Source: Gardnerella vaginalis
GTDB lineage: Bacteria; Actinomycetota; Actinomycetes; Actinomycetales; Bifidobacteriaceae
Direction of reading: 5' to 3'
Length of the DNA stretch: 37,604 bases
NCBI RefSeq assembly: GCF_001546455.1
Contig: NZ_KQ956807.1
Location: forward strand, 1-37,604
Below, piece after piece: positions 7,330 to 15,850 of the stretch. Numbering within the stretch: the first letter of the stretch is position 1; the number at the start of each line of letters is the position of its first letter. The position numbers and the translations under genes are program-made. The notes under the pieces were generated by a model, which worked only from the letters and a program-made list of their open reading frames with translations, did no database searches and was not told where the DNA came from.

Positions 7330-9870
7330 TTATTCGTGTTTGTTTGCAAGCCTGTGTTGAATTTGTTCATCAAGCGAAGGAGCGGGGCGAACCGCAATCT
7401 CAGTTACATTTGCACCATTATTTGATGAATTAACACTTGAACCTGTTTCTCGCAAAATTCCAAGTAGTTTTCGCATGTACCTAAGTGCTGAGCGACCTTC
7501 ATCTCCAATGTTTTTAAAAGCTTTACTAATTGCTTCAATTTGCTCTTGCTCTAGTTCTTGTTCTTGCTTTAGTTTTGTTGACTTTAGGTTTTCTGCATTG
7601 CTATTTGATTTTTCGTATTTATTTAGCATATCGATTCCACTATTTGCAGCATCAATTACTTTATGCAATGTAACTGCAACTTTTTGCTGAATATTTGCGC
7701 TAATGCGCTGCCTTTCGGCATTTGCTGCAAGTACTTCTAGCTGTTTTTGCTCTTGCTCGAGTTCTGTTCTGCGTGTTTTTAGAATCAGCAAATTATTATC
7801 ATCGTTTCTGCGGTAATAAGCAAATGCAATGGCAGTAAAACAAATTAATGCAACTATAAAACCAAAAACTAATCCTACGGACGCCATTTGCATAATGTCA
7901 TAAAAATTGGTTGTGTACGCATTAGATGCAAAAAATCGTATTGGAGTTTCATTTTGTGGAATATTTTTTGATGCAACACCAATTTTTACAGCAAAAATAG
8001 CAGATTCGGCGAGCACTACTGCGCTAACCCATTGCCATGCGTGCTTTTTGCCATAGAGCACAGCCGCATAAACAATGGTTGGTATAAAGAAATTAGCAAA
8101 TAAAATATTAGGCAAGCATATAAGTTGTATTGCAGAAAATGCTGCTGCAACAATTGCGCATGTTGTTGGAGCTTTTCTACGAAACATAAATGGAATCATA
8201 GTAGTAAGCGTAAGTATTCTATAAAGTATTTGTAATGAAAGCGAGCTTGAATACCCAGAAGTCATTCCAGTTCCAACAGTAAAATCGTAAGTTGGTATAA
8301 AAAGCATTAGAACAGTCCAAGGTGCTGCATAAATAACATCGCCAATAAGCCAATGTTGTTCAAACCATTGTGATACTTTTTCAATCCTATTTTGTGAATT
8401 ATTTGCTTCTGGCAAAACTTTTGATGAGGTTTTATCGCTTGTATTTGCTGGTTTTTCTTGCGTTGATAATGGATTATTAGCTTTTACGTTTTTATAAGTA
8501 ACGTTAGGAATACTATTTAGTGCAGAAGCAGTATTGTTTGATTGATCTGTGCTGTAAGAGTATGGAATAAAAGCACCAACACTAAATGTTCCATTGTTTT
8601 GTATTCCATAATCAAGTGTTCCATGAAGATTTTCAATGCGCTCTTTCATGCCAATCAAACCATAACCATTTTTATGTGGCACACCACTATTTTGCTCTTG
8701 ATTGGCTTCAATCTTGTGTACTTCATTTGTGATTTTTAGTGTTAAGCCTTGTTCGTTCCACAGTTCGTGAATGTTTATTTTGATGCCATTTCCTGCGTGC
8801 TTCCGAATATTAGTAAGAGATTCTTGAACAACTCGGTATGCAACGGTTTGTGCATCTTTGTTGAGTTTATTAGAAGAATTTATGCCATCAACAGTGTGCC
8901 AAAAAATATTTTTAGGAGATGCGATTTTTGCTTGCTCAATAAGCGAAGGTATGTGATTGAAATCCAATTGAGCGGATGGAGCGTCTGTTAAAGCTTCTAG
9001 CAGTCGACGCATGTCGTGAACGGCGCGCTCTGCTTCGTTTTTAATAATATGCATTGTTTTTTTAGCAAGAGAAATATCTTGTGTTGCTGCATAGCGACCA
9101 CCGTCTGCTTGAACAATAATAATAGAAAGCGTGTGAGCAACAATATCGTGCATATCCCTGGCGATTCTTGCACGCTCTGCAGTAACAGCAATATGCTGAG
9201 CTTTCTTTCGGTACGCGCGAATAGCGTTATTGTTCTCTTGTAAAAGTTGAATAGTGTGTACGTGAGTGCGCTGCCAGTAGCCAATAATAACCGTAATTGT
9301 AGTAATAATAATCGCAAAAATTATATTAGGAATTGCAAAATCAAGTATAATTGAAACGCAGTTTTTTATGTTACTACTATTTATATTTTTTACGCTACAA
9401 GAATAACTAGCTTTTAAATGATTGATGCCATATATTGGCCCCATTACAATATTCCACGATATTGCTGCGCAAGATAATACTGTTGTTACGTAAGCTGCAA
9501 TAACAAAAGCTTTTGAATGTTCTGGATTTCCGCGAGCAATAGCGTTAACAAGCAGCACAAAACCAAAGAAATCAGCAAAAAGTTGAGCTGGACCAAATAC
9601 TACTTGCACAATGCAAATAACAATAAAAATAGTAGCCGCTTGTTCAGGCCATAGTCTTCGTACCGAAAGTAATGCTGCAACAACAATATTTATAAGATAG
9701 GCTGTAATTAGCGAACTTTGCGTCAAGAATCCGTCAACATTGCTTATAGTATACCGATTGCTTGAAAGTGTAAAAAGAATAAGTGAAATAATGCCCCACA
9801 ATATATCGTTTAGCGTAAGCTCAGTGCGTAAGCGTTGTATAGCTCTGTTAAACGTGTGAGATATTTTCAT
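7330..9870 (-). CDS. Membrane histidine kinase with a second, degenerate kinase half
   Basis: This 846-residue membrane protein has two homologous halves. The first has helices at about residues 25-200, a HisKA_3 box with phosphoacceptor His241 (ERARIARDMHDIVAHTL), and an HATPase domain with VVQESLTNIRKHA (N-box) and GYGLIGMKERI. The second half (about 505-846) repeats the membrane part (P..LFANFF matches P..LFADFF) and the dimerisation helix (AERQRISANIQQKVAVTL), but Gln728 replaces the histidine and no ATPase domain follows. I prefer the ATG at 9870 because the promoter -10 box (9895-9900) lies between it and the more upstream ATG at 9966. The normal family length is about 370-450. Its signal is unknown. 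Confidence 0.88.
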   Translation of the reverse strand: MKISHTFNRAIQRLRTELTLNDILWGIISLILFTLSSNRYTISNVDGFLTQSSLITAYLINIVVAALLSVRRLWPEQAATIFIVICIVQVVFGPAQLFADFFGFVLLVNAIARGNPEHSKAFVIAAYVTTVLSCAAISWNIVMGPIYGINHLKASYSCSVKNINSSNIKNCVSIILDFAIPNIIFAIIITTITVIIGYWQRTHVHTIQLLQENNNAIRAYRKKAQHIAVTAERARIARDMHDIVAHTLSIIIVQADGGRYAATQDISLAKKTMHIIKNEAERAVHDMRRLLEALTDAPSAQLDFNHIPSLIEQAKIASPKNIFWHTVDGINSSNKLNKDAQTVAYRVVQESLTNIRKHAGNGIKINIHELWNEQGLTLKITNEVHKIEANQEQNSGVPHKNGYGLIGMKERIENLHGTLDYGIQNNGTFSVGAFIPYSYSTDQSNNTASALNSIPNVTYKNVKANNPLSTQEKPANTSDKTSSKVLPEANNSQNRIEKVSQWFEQHWLIGDVIYAAPWTVLMLFIPTYDFTVGTGMTSGYSSSLSLQILYRILTLTTMIPFMFRRKAPTTCAIVAAAFSAIQLICLPNILFANFFIPTIVYAAVLYGKKHAWQWVSAVVLAESAIFAVKIGVASKNIPQNETPIRFFASNAYTTNFYDIMQMASVGLVFGFIVALICFTAIAFAYYRRNDDNNLLILKTRRTELEQEQKQLEVLAANAERQRISANIQQKVAVTLHKVIDAANSGIDMLNKYEKSNSNAENLKSTKLKQEQELEQEQIEAISKAFKNIGDEGRSALRYMRKLLGILRETGSSVNSSNNGANVTEIAVRPAPSLDEQIQHRLANKHE

Positions 9871-9894
9871 AACTACTAGGCTAGTACACGGCAC

Positions 9895-9922
9895 TTTATA
9901 GAACAATCGAACTTTAGTATGA
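9895..9922 (-). promoter_or_regulatory. Two-component operon promoter with exporter-type element
   Basis: On the minus strand TCATACTAAAGT (9922-9911) lies 10 bases ahead of TATAAA (9900-9895), giving a predicted start near 9888 and a leader of about 18 bases. The 12-mer is identical to the one at 2787-2798 ahead of the exporter genes. This supports autoregulation plus control of the exporter. Confidence 0.55.
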
Positions 9923-9931
9923 TTTATATAA
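9911..9931 (+). promoter_or_regulatory. Candidate peptidase promoter, back-to-back with kinase promoter
   Basis: Reading right, AGTATGA (9916-9922) is followed closely by TTATATAAG, whose TATATA or TATAAG part could be a -10 box for the peptidase gene. The shared 12-mer therefore sits between two divergent -10 boxes and could influence both. There is no clear -35 hexamer. Confidence 0.35.
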
Positions 9932-9999
9932 GAGTGCGAGTTTGCGTATGTGATTTGTTGTTGCAATGTAGCATGCGAGTGCAGAAAGGAATGTTTACA

Positions 10000-11379
10000 A
10001 TGGCACTGCTAGCAAAGTATTACGTACCAGGATTGTATGTAGAAGAGCGCGCAATCGATGTTCCTTTAGATTGGGAGCAAAACACTCCAGGCGATTCTAT
10101 TAAAGGTGAGACGATTCGTCTATTTTGCAGAGTTATTAGCGCTCCAGAACATGCGCATGACGATTTGCCTTTGCTTGTATTTTTGCAAGGAGGCCCAGGA
10201 GGACAGTGCCCTCGTCCACTTTCGCCGTCTAGCGATGGCTGGATTCAAGAGGCAATTAAGTATTTTCGTGTTGTTCTTCCAGACCAGCGCGGCGTTGGGC
10301 GCTCTTCTAGAGTAGATGCTTCTACAGTTAAGCGCATGGCAGACGACGGCGTGAGTGTAGAGCGTCAAGCATGGTACTTAAAGCGATTCTTAGCAGATTC
10401 TATTGTTCGCGATTTTGAGCATTTGCGCTTAACTGAGTTTAACGCAAAGCCGTGGGTTTCTTTGGGTCAAAGCTATGGCGGATTCTTAACGCTTACGTAT
10501 TTGTCTCTTTTCCCACAGGGTTTGCTTGCAAGCTTTACAACGGGCGGTATTCCTCACGTTCCAGCCAATGCTCTAGAAGTTTACGAGCACACGTTCCCGC
10601 GTATGGCTAGAAAAACTGAGCAATTCTACGAGCGTTATCCGCAGGATGTTGCTCGTGCTGCTGCTATTGCAGATAGGATTTCTCAAGGAGATGTTTTCTT
10701 GCCTAATGGCGAAAAGCTAACCGTTGAGCGATTCCAAACTCTTGGATCTTCTTTTGGCATGAAGCCAAGCTTTGAAAGAGTTCATTGGTTGATTGACTCT
10801 GCATTTTCGGATGGAGATGGCTCTCTTAAGGCGTTTAAGCATGGTGGTGGAACGGCAGACGGCTATTTAAGCGACGAGTTTCTTTATGGTGTTATGGACG
10901 CAACGTCTTCTAGTCCGCTATATTGGCCGCTTCAAGAGTTCATTTATGCGGATGGTGAATTAGATCATCCAATTCGTTGGGCAGCTCAGCAAGTTCGAGA
11001 AACAATGCCAGAGTTTGCTGGCAGCGCGCGTCCGCTTTTGTTTACTGGTGAAGCTGTGTTCCCGTGGATGTTTGATCAGCAAAAGGCATTGCAGCCGTTC
11101 TTGCCAGCGGTTGATTGCATGATGAGTGATATGCAATTTGGCAAGATTTACGATTTAGATCAGCTTGCAAATAACGAAGTTCCTTTGCAAGCAGCGGTTT
11201 ACTTCGACGACTTGTATGTTGATTCTGGTCTTCAGTTAGACACTTTGTCTCACATTTCTAACTCTCATTATTGGACAACTAACGAGTTTGAGCACGATGG
11301 TGTTCATGGCGACTTTGTGTTCCGTCATTTGTTAGAAGAGGCAAAGAATCGTGGAGATTTGGAGTCTATATATAAGTGA
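10000..11379 (+). CDS. Proline iminopeptidase-like alpha/beta hydrolase (family S33)
   Basis: This is a cytoplasmic 459-residue serine hydrolase that should release N-terminal residues, typically proline, from peptides. It has the oxyanion motif FLQGGPGG (residues 62-68), the DQRGVGRSS segment, and the nucleophile Ser158 in GQSYGG. A late acid/histidine region (FDDLYVDSG and HDGVHGD) probably holds the remaining triad. No signal peptide is seen. It is longer than the roughly 310-residue classical enzymes but fits the larger actinobacterial group. I chose the ATG at 10000 because AAAGGA (9985-9990) is nine bases upstream; the ATG at 9991 abuts that site. It is divergent from the kinase operon. 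Exact specificity cannot be set from sequence. Confidence 0.85.
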   Translation: MALLAKYYVPGLYVEERAIDVPLDWEQNTPGDSIKGETIRLFCRVISAPEHAHDDLPLLVFLQGGPGGQCPRPLSPSSDGWIQEAIKYFRVVLPDQRGVGRSSRVDASTVKRMADDGVSVERQAWYLKRFLADSIVRDFEHLRLTEFNAKPWVSLGQSYGGFLTLTYLSLFPQGLLASFTTGGIPHVPANALEVYEHTFPRMARKTEQFYERYPQDVARAAAIADRISQGDVFLPNGEKLTVERFQTLGSSFGMKPSFERVHWLIDSAFSDGDGSLKAFKHGGGTADGYLSDEFLYGVMDATSSSPLYWPLQEFIYADGELDHPIRWAAQQVRETMPEFAGSARPLLFTGEAVFPWMFDQQKALQPFLPAVDCMMSDMQFGKIYDLDQLANNEVPLQAAVYFDDLYVDSGLQLDTLSHISNSHYWTTNEFEHDGVHGDFVFRHLLEEAKNRGDLESIYK

Positions 11380-11387
11380 TATAAGTG
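11370..11387 (+). repeat. 9-bp tandem duplication across the peptidase stop codon
   Basis: ATATAAGTG occurs at 11370-11378 and 11379-11387. The gene ends Tyr-Lys-stop (TGA 11377-11379), and the copy gives Tyr-Lys-stop again in frame (TGA 11386-11388). Confidence 0.85.
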
Positions 11388-11429
11388 ATAAGTAATATAA
11401 GCGGTAAGTAACTTTGATTAAAGTACCTA

Positions 11430-11473
11430 ACAAATGATTAGATATACAAGTTATATGTACAAATGATTAGATA
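11430..11473. repeat. 15-bp direct repeat between peptidase and proC
   Basis: ACAAATGATTAGATA is present at 11430-11444 and 11459-11473, 29 bases apart, in the AT-rich spacer ahead of proC. It could be a duplicated binding site or simple slippage. No terminator is visible in this spacer. Confidence 0.75.
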
Positions 11474-11515
11474 CTTAATAAAAAGTTAGTGTTTATTTAT
11501 TAAGGGGATTTGTTA

Positions 11516-12319
11516 ATGAGTTCTAACTCAATTGGAACCGTTGGATTTATTGGCTTTGGAAACATGGCTCAAGCAATTGCTCAAGGCTTGATTCGCGCTA
11601 ATGTTTTGCAAGGCAAAGATATGGTTGCAAGCGCGGCGCACTTTGAAAAACTTGTTAGTAATACAAGCAAATTTGGCGTAAAAGCGTTAAAAAGCGTGCG
11701 AGAGGTATGCGATTCTAGCAATGTTTTAATTTTGGCTGTAAAACCAAATCAGATTGAAGAAGTTTTGCAACCTATTGCAAAAACTATTGTGGAGCAAAAA
11801 ATCGCTGTTATTTCTGTTGCAGCAGGCTGGAGTCTTAAGCGTTACCAGAATTTACTTGGCAAAGATGCTAACGTGCAATGCATTATTCCAAACACGCCAA
11901 TCGCAGTTTGCCAAGGAGTTACTTTAGCCGAAAGCGAAAATACGCTAACAGATAGTCAACTAGAAGCTTTTAACGCTATTTTTAATCCGATTTCTTTAGT
12001 TGAGCGAGTAGATAGCGAGCATATGAATATTGCAATGTGCGTTTCTAGTTGCGCTCCGGCTTTTACTGCTATGTACATGGAAGCTTTAGCGGATGCTGGC
12101 GTAAAGTATGGTCTAAAGAGAGATTGCGCATATCGTTTGGCTGCAAAGATGATTGAAGGGGTAGGCGCGTTGTATATGGATACGCGTGTTCACCCTGGAG
12201 CTATGAAGGACGCAGTATGCTCTCCTGGTGGCACTACGATTCGAGGTGTTGCAAAGCTAGAATCGTGTGGTTTTAGGGGAGATGTTATTAGCGCGGTTGA
12301 TGCAATTCAACAAAAATAA
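11516..12319 (+). CDS. proC: Pyrroline-5-carboxylate reductase
   Basis: This cytoplasmic enzyme catalyses the last step of proline synthesis, reducing 1-pyrroline-5-carboxylate to L-proline with NAD(P)H. The 267 residues include the N-terminal Rossmann pattern GFIGFGNMAQAIAQGL, the AVKPNQ segment, IIPNTPIAV, and the family signature near the C-terminus (SPGGTTIRGVAKLE). Length is typical. AAGGGGA (11502-11508) lies seven bases before the ATG at 11516; a TTG at 11510 is too close to that site. Fifty-six bases separate it from ychF, so co-transcription is possible. A proline-releasing peptidase upstream and a proline-making enzyme here are a plausible shared theme, but that is inference. Confidence 0.93.
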   Translation: MSSNSIGTVGFIGFGNMAQAIAQGLIRANVLQGKDMVASAAHFEKLVSNTSKFGVKALKSVREVCDSSNVLILAVKPNQIEEVLQPIAKTIVEQKIAVISVAAGWSLKRYQNLLGKDANVQCIIPNTPIAVCQGVTLAESENTLTDSQLEAFNAIFNPISLVERVDSEHMNIAMCVSSCAPAFTAMYMEALADAGVKYGLKRDCAYRLAAKMIEGVGALYMDTRVHPGAMKDAVCSPGGTTIRGVAKLESCGFRGDVISAVDAIQQK

Positions 12320-12375
12320 AACAATACGAGTATAGTGGTGTAGTCACTTCCGCTAGCTGGTCTAAAGTAGGTAAT

Positions 12376-13464
12376 ATGTCTTTAACTATTGGAATCGTAG
12401 GTTTGCCTAACGTTGGTAAATCAACTATGTTTAATGCGCTAACACGAAACAACGTTTTAGCGGAAAATTATCCATTTGCAACAATCGAACCAAATACTGG
12501 TATTGTGCCTTTGCCAGACAAACGTTTGCCTGTTTTAGCAAAGCTTGTTAACACCGAAAAAATAGTTCCAGCAACAGTTACATTTGTTGATATTGCAGGA
12601 ATTGTTAAGGGTGCAAGCGAGGGAGAAGGCTTGGGAAACAAGTTCCTTGCTAATATTCGCGAAGCAGATGCCATTTGCGAAGTTGTTCGTGCGTTTAACG
12701 ATGATGACATTGTGCACGTTAATGGCAAGGTAGATCCTGCAGACGATATTGACACAATCAACACGGAGCTTATTCTTGCGGATTTGCAAACAATCGAGAA
12801 TGCTTTGCCAAAGTTAGAAAAAGATTTGCGTGGCAAAAAAGTTACTCAAGAATACGTTGGCGCAGTGAACAAAGCTAAAGAAATTCTTGAATCTGGCAAG
12901 ACAATTGATCAGGCTCATAATGAGAAGTTGATTAATAAAGACGACGTTTACGATTTACACTTGCTTACTGCTAAGCCTTTTATTTATGTGTTTAACGTTG
13001 ACGATTCGGAGCTTTCGGATGATTCTTTGAAGTCTAAGCTAGCAGCATCTGTGGCTCCTGCAAAGGCGATTTTCCTTAACGCACAATTTGAGTCGGAGCT
13101 TACTGAGCTTGATGAGGCGGATGCTAGAGAGATGCTTGCAGATGCTGGTTTAGCAGAATCTGGATTGGATCAGCTTGCGCGAGTGGGCTTTGATATTCTA
13201 GGTCTTCAAACCTATTTGACGGCTGGCGTTAAAGAAGTTCGCGCATGGCAGATTCATAAGGGTTGGACGGCTCCGCAAGCTGCAGGCGTTATTCACACGG
13301 ATTTTGAGCGTGGATTTATTAAAGCAGAAGTTGTTTCTTACAATGATTTTGTTGAAGCTCAAGGCTCTATGGCAAAAATCAAGGAGGAAGGAAAGCTTCG
13401 TCTTGAAGGCCGCGATTACGTTATGCAAGATGGAGACATTGTTGAATTTAAATTCAATGTGTGA
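12376..13464 (+). CDS. ychF: Redox-regulated ATPase/GTPase YchF (OLA1 family)
   Basis: This 362-residue cytoplasmic P-loop protein of the Obg/YchF group associates with ribosomes; family members often prefer ATP over GTP. It has G1 GLPNVGKST (residues 8-16), G3 DIAGIVKGASEGEGLGN, the G4-position sequence NVDD rather than NKxD (as expected for YchF), and a C-terminal TGS domain (about 278-362) ending in DYVMQDGDIVEFKFNV. Length is exactly typical. Only a weak purine stretch (AAAGTAGG) precedes the ATG. A terminator follows at 13510. Confidence 0.95.
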   Translation: MSLTIGIVGLPNVGKSTMFNALTRNNVLAENYPFATIEPNTGIVPLPDKRLPVLAKLVNTEKIVPATVTFVDIAGIVKGASEGEGLGNKFLANIREADAICEVVRAFNDDDIVHVNGKVDPADDIDTINTELILADLQTIENALPKLEKDLRGKKVTQEYVGAVNKAKEILESGKTIDQAHNEKLINKDDVYDLHLLTAKPFIYVFNVDDSELSDDSLKSKLAASVAPAKAIFLNAQFESELTELDEADAREMLADAGLAESGLDQLARVGFDILGLQTYLTAGVKEVRAWQIHKGWTAPQAAGVIHTDFERGFIKAEVVSYNDFVEAQGSMAKIKEEGKLRLEGRDYVMQDGDIVEFKFNV

Positions 13465-13509
13465 TTAGTTAGACAATAATCATATAAATAATCAAATAAC
13501 GTGTAATTT

Positions 13510-13560
13510 GGCGCTGCTCAGGCACTATACTGTAGTATTGAAGTGGCGCCTTTTTATTTT
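13510..13560 (+). terminator. Terminator after ychF
   Basis: GGCGC (13510-13514) and GCGCC (13546-13550) enclose a 31-base loop and are followed by TTTTTATTTT. The stem is short, but its placement after the gene and the T-run support termination. A TATACT inside the loop might also serve as a -10 box for the next gene. Confidence 0.65.
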
Positions 13561-13579
13561 GTTTACTTATGGAGATTTT

Positions 13580-14398
13580 ATGAATATATTTTATGCTTTA
13601 AAAAGCGTTTTAAAGTCGCTTATTGCGCGATTTGTGAAATATATTATTAGCTTAAAATCTCCAAAAAATCGCAGAATTTTCTACAAGCGTGCGCTCGCTG
13701 TTCTAATTGTTTTAGTCTTCTTTGGTTTTGTTGGATTGCAAGTATCGCATGTTGTTCAAGAAGCAAATAAGCGTATTTTTGTAAATATTAGAAAGCAATA
13801 TTTTAAGTCAGATAAGCTTGATTCCACTTTAAATGGTGTAAAGAGTGGGAAAAACAATAATGTTGGCGCAAAGTTTAAAGCAAAAAAGACGCCATTAAAG
13901 TCTATAGATAAGTCAAAAGATAACTCCAATGCGCAAAATCAGAATGCAAATGCAATTGATTTTTCTAATCTATGGAAGATTTCTACAGGCGGAGCCTACC
14001 CACAAATAGCTGGAGTTGATGCAAGCAATTTACGCATAAACGTTGATATTGCAAAGCAACGCGTTTATTTTTACAAAAATAACAATCTTATATACACAAT
14101 GATTGTTAGCTCTGGAATAAATAATTCCACACCTAAGGGTGATTTTAAAATAAGACACAGGGGATATCACTTTTACAATAGCACCGAAGGAATGGGCGGA
14201 GACTACTGGGTTGGTTTTATAGGCGCAAAGTACTTGTTCCATTCTGTTCCAACTCGCGTTAATTTTGGCGATTATATTGTAGAAGAGGCGCAAAAACTTG
14301 GGGTTCCTGCATCGCACGGGTGCGTTCGACTAAGCGTTCCAGATGCAAATTGGGTTTACTCGAATATTCCAGACGGAACACCAGTACACATTGAATAA
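13580..14398 (+). CDS. L,D-transpeptidase (YkuD domain), membrane-anchored
   Basis: This 272-residue cell-wall enzyme would form L,D (3-3 type) peptidoglycan cross-links or attach proteins to the wall, acting outside the membrane. Residues 38-57 are a single helix (ALAVLIVLVFFGFVGLQV), preceded by a basic cytoplasmic tail, so it is a signal-anchor protein. A low-complexity Lys/Asn linker follows (about 75-130). The YkuD domain (about 150-272) has the catalytic motif SHGCVRL with Cys248 and an upstream HS pair. The ATG at 13580 has TGGAG about five bases upstream; a start at 13508 would fall inside the preceding terminator. Some actinobacterial homologues also carry peptidoglycan-binding domains, which are absent here. 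Confidence 0.9.
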   Translation: MNIFYALKSVLKSLIARFVKYIISLKSPKNRRIFYKRALAVLIVLVFFGFVGLQVSHVVQEANKRIFVNIRKQYFKSDKLDSTLNGVKSGKNNNVGAKFKAKKTPLKSIDKSKDNSNAQNQNANAIDFSNLWKISTGGAYPQIAGVDASNLRINVDIAKQRVYFYKNNNLIYTMIVSSGINNSTPKGDFKIRHRGYHFYNSTEGMGGDYWVGFIGAKYLFHSVPTRVNFGDYIVEEAQKLGVPASHGCVRLSVPDANWVYSNIPDGTPVHIE

Positions 14399-14434
14399 TA
14401 GTGGAGTAATTTTGGAATAATCGTGGAATAATCG
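14391..14434 (+). repeat. 11-bp tandem array across the transpeptidase stop codon
   Basis: Two exact copies of TGGAATAATCG (14413-14423, 14424-14434) are preceded by two diverged copies (14391-14401 and 14402-14412). The stop codon TAA (14396-14398) is inside the first copy. The 11-base period does not preserve frame. Confidence 0.75.
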
Positions 14435-14475
14435 GTTAAGCTTTATACAAAATAAAAAACAATAAAAACAATAAA

Positions 14476-14516
14476 AAATAAGAGGATTCCGCAAATGAGA
14501 ATCCTCTTATTTGTTT
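14476..14516. terminator. Perfect 14-bp terminator hairpin
   Basis: AAATAAGAGGATTC (14476-14489) pairs exactly with GAATCCTCTTATTT (14499-14512), with a nine-base loop and a following GTTTT. It sits between the converging transpeptidase and YeiH-type genes, and its A/T flanks suit both directions. Confidence 0.9.
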
Positions 14517-14521
14517 TGATT

Positions 14522-14538
14522 AGCTAAATTGTTTAGCT
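14522..14538 (-). terminator. Small second hairpin downstream of the YeiH-type gene
   Basis: AGCTAAA-TTG-TTTAGCT forms a perfect seven-pair stem with a three-base loop 12 bases past the minus-strand stop. It may assist termination or protect the 3' end; the T-run is poor. Confidence 0.45.
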
Positions 14539-14549
14539 TAATCGTTTTA

Positions 14550-15611
14550 TTAGAAGAACAAAACGCTAGCTGCGCAAGCCAACGCTGTTAGAACTATAGA
14601 AGCCAAGAAGCTTGCTAAGAATGCTGCTTTTCCTTGCTTAAATATAACTCTAAAGTTTACGTTGATTCCAAGAGCAGCCATAGCCATTCCAAGGAACACG
14701 TATCCTGCGTCTACAAGTAGGGATGCGTAAGACGAAACAAAAGGCACGTAGGTTCCAATAACAGATGCTGCAATAAATCCAAGCATAAACCATGGGAAGT
14801 TAATCTTGCGCTTTCCGTTATCTTCTACTTGGCTGTGACGTGCATTCCACCAAATTGCAATAAAGATTGATGTAGGAACAAGCATAAGAACTCGAGTAAG
14901 CTTCATGATTGTTGCAACGTCAATGCTTCCAAAAGCTCCGCCAGCTGCAACAGCGTGTGCGATTTCGTGGAGAGATGCTCCAGATGCAATTCCAAGCTGC
15001 TGTTTAGTCATTCCAAAATGAGGAAGAATAAAGATTTCTGCCAAAGCGTAGATTGTGCCCATTATTGCAACGGTTGCAACAGCCATAACCTCGTTTTGTT
15101 CTTTTTCATCTTCTTCTTGCGGAAGCACTGGCATGGATCCCGAAAGACCCATAACAGCTGCAGCTCCGCAAATGCTTGTGCCTCCTGCGGTTAGCATTGC
15201 AAGTTGTGGGCTAACCTTAAGGAATTTTGCAATGTTGTATGTAATGCATACCATAACGGCAACTAGAACGGCTGCAATAGGTAAGCACTTTAATCCTTGA
15301 GTAAATAGAACGTGCAAATTTAGCTTAAAGCCAAGCAAAATAATGCCAAGTCTAAGTAGTTTATTTGCGATTAAGCCAGCAGATGCTTTAACGCCTGCTC
15401 GTCTGGAATCATTGTTCAGTTTGTATACGTGTAAAGGCAGCTGCAGAGCCATGCCAATAAGCAACGCAATAATAAGAGCTCCCAAAAGGCTTAGGCCAGG
15501 GAACTGCTTGAGCCAGCTACCAATTAAGGAAGCTAGAAGTGTAAGCACAGCTATAAGAGCCATGTTTGTGGTGCAGATTTTCTTTTTCCATGTATCAAAG
15601 AAATTAACCAT
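14550..15611 (-). CDS. YeiH/UPF0324-family membrane protein
   Basis: This 353-residue integral membrane protein has about ten hydrophobic helices. It carries family blocks such as GLSLLGALIIALLIGMAL, LLRLGIILLGFKL, AGGTSICGAAAVMG and ASLHEIAHAVAAGGAFG. Members of UPF0324 (YeiH) are described as putative sulfate or sulfonate exporters, but function is poorly established. An acidic cytoplasmic loop (EEDEKEQNEV) lies mid-protein. The start ATG at 15611 has GGGAG about 13 bases upstream on the minus strand, which is rather far. It is transcribed alone, convergent with the transpeptidase. Confidence 0.88.
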   Translation of the reverse strand: MVNFFDTWKKKICTTNMALIAVLTLLASLIGSWLKQFPGLSLLGALIIALLIGMALQLPLHVYKLNNDSRRAGVKASAGLIANKLLRLGIILLGFKLNLHVLFTQGLKCLPIAAVLVAVMVCITYNIAKFLKVSPQLAMLTAGGTSICGAAAVMGLSGSMPVLPQEEDEKEQNEVMAVATVAIMGTIYALAEIFILPHFGMTKQQLGIASGASLHEIAHAVAAGGAFGSIDVATIMKLTRVLMLVPTSIFIAIWWNARHSQVEDNGKRKINFPWFMLGFIAASVIGTYVPFVSSYASLLVDAGYVFLGMAMAALGINVNFRVIFKQGKAAFLASFLASIVLTALACAASVLFF

Positions 15612-15850
15612 TTAGCCAATTATTCTCCCATAATCGGACAAAAATGAACAAAAATTCAAAAATATTACACATTTTCTAGCATTTTGTTGCAATGGCAATC
15701 GACACGCCTATATTAAAAATCACAGAATAAAACATATTTGATAAAAACATATCGTAGTTTTGTATTAGTTCCATTTAGATTGCGCTTAATTAAATCTTGT
15801 TGAAAAAAATCATAATTGTGTAATTATTGTATGTAGTTAAAGAGGTAATT

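Noticed and set aside
12376-13464. YchF as a GTPase with a damaged G4 motif (NVDD instead of NKxD)
   Set aside because: Departure from NKxD is the normal state in the YchF/OLA1 family, which often uses ATP, so it is not a defect.
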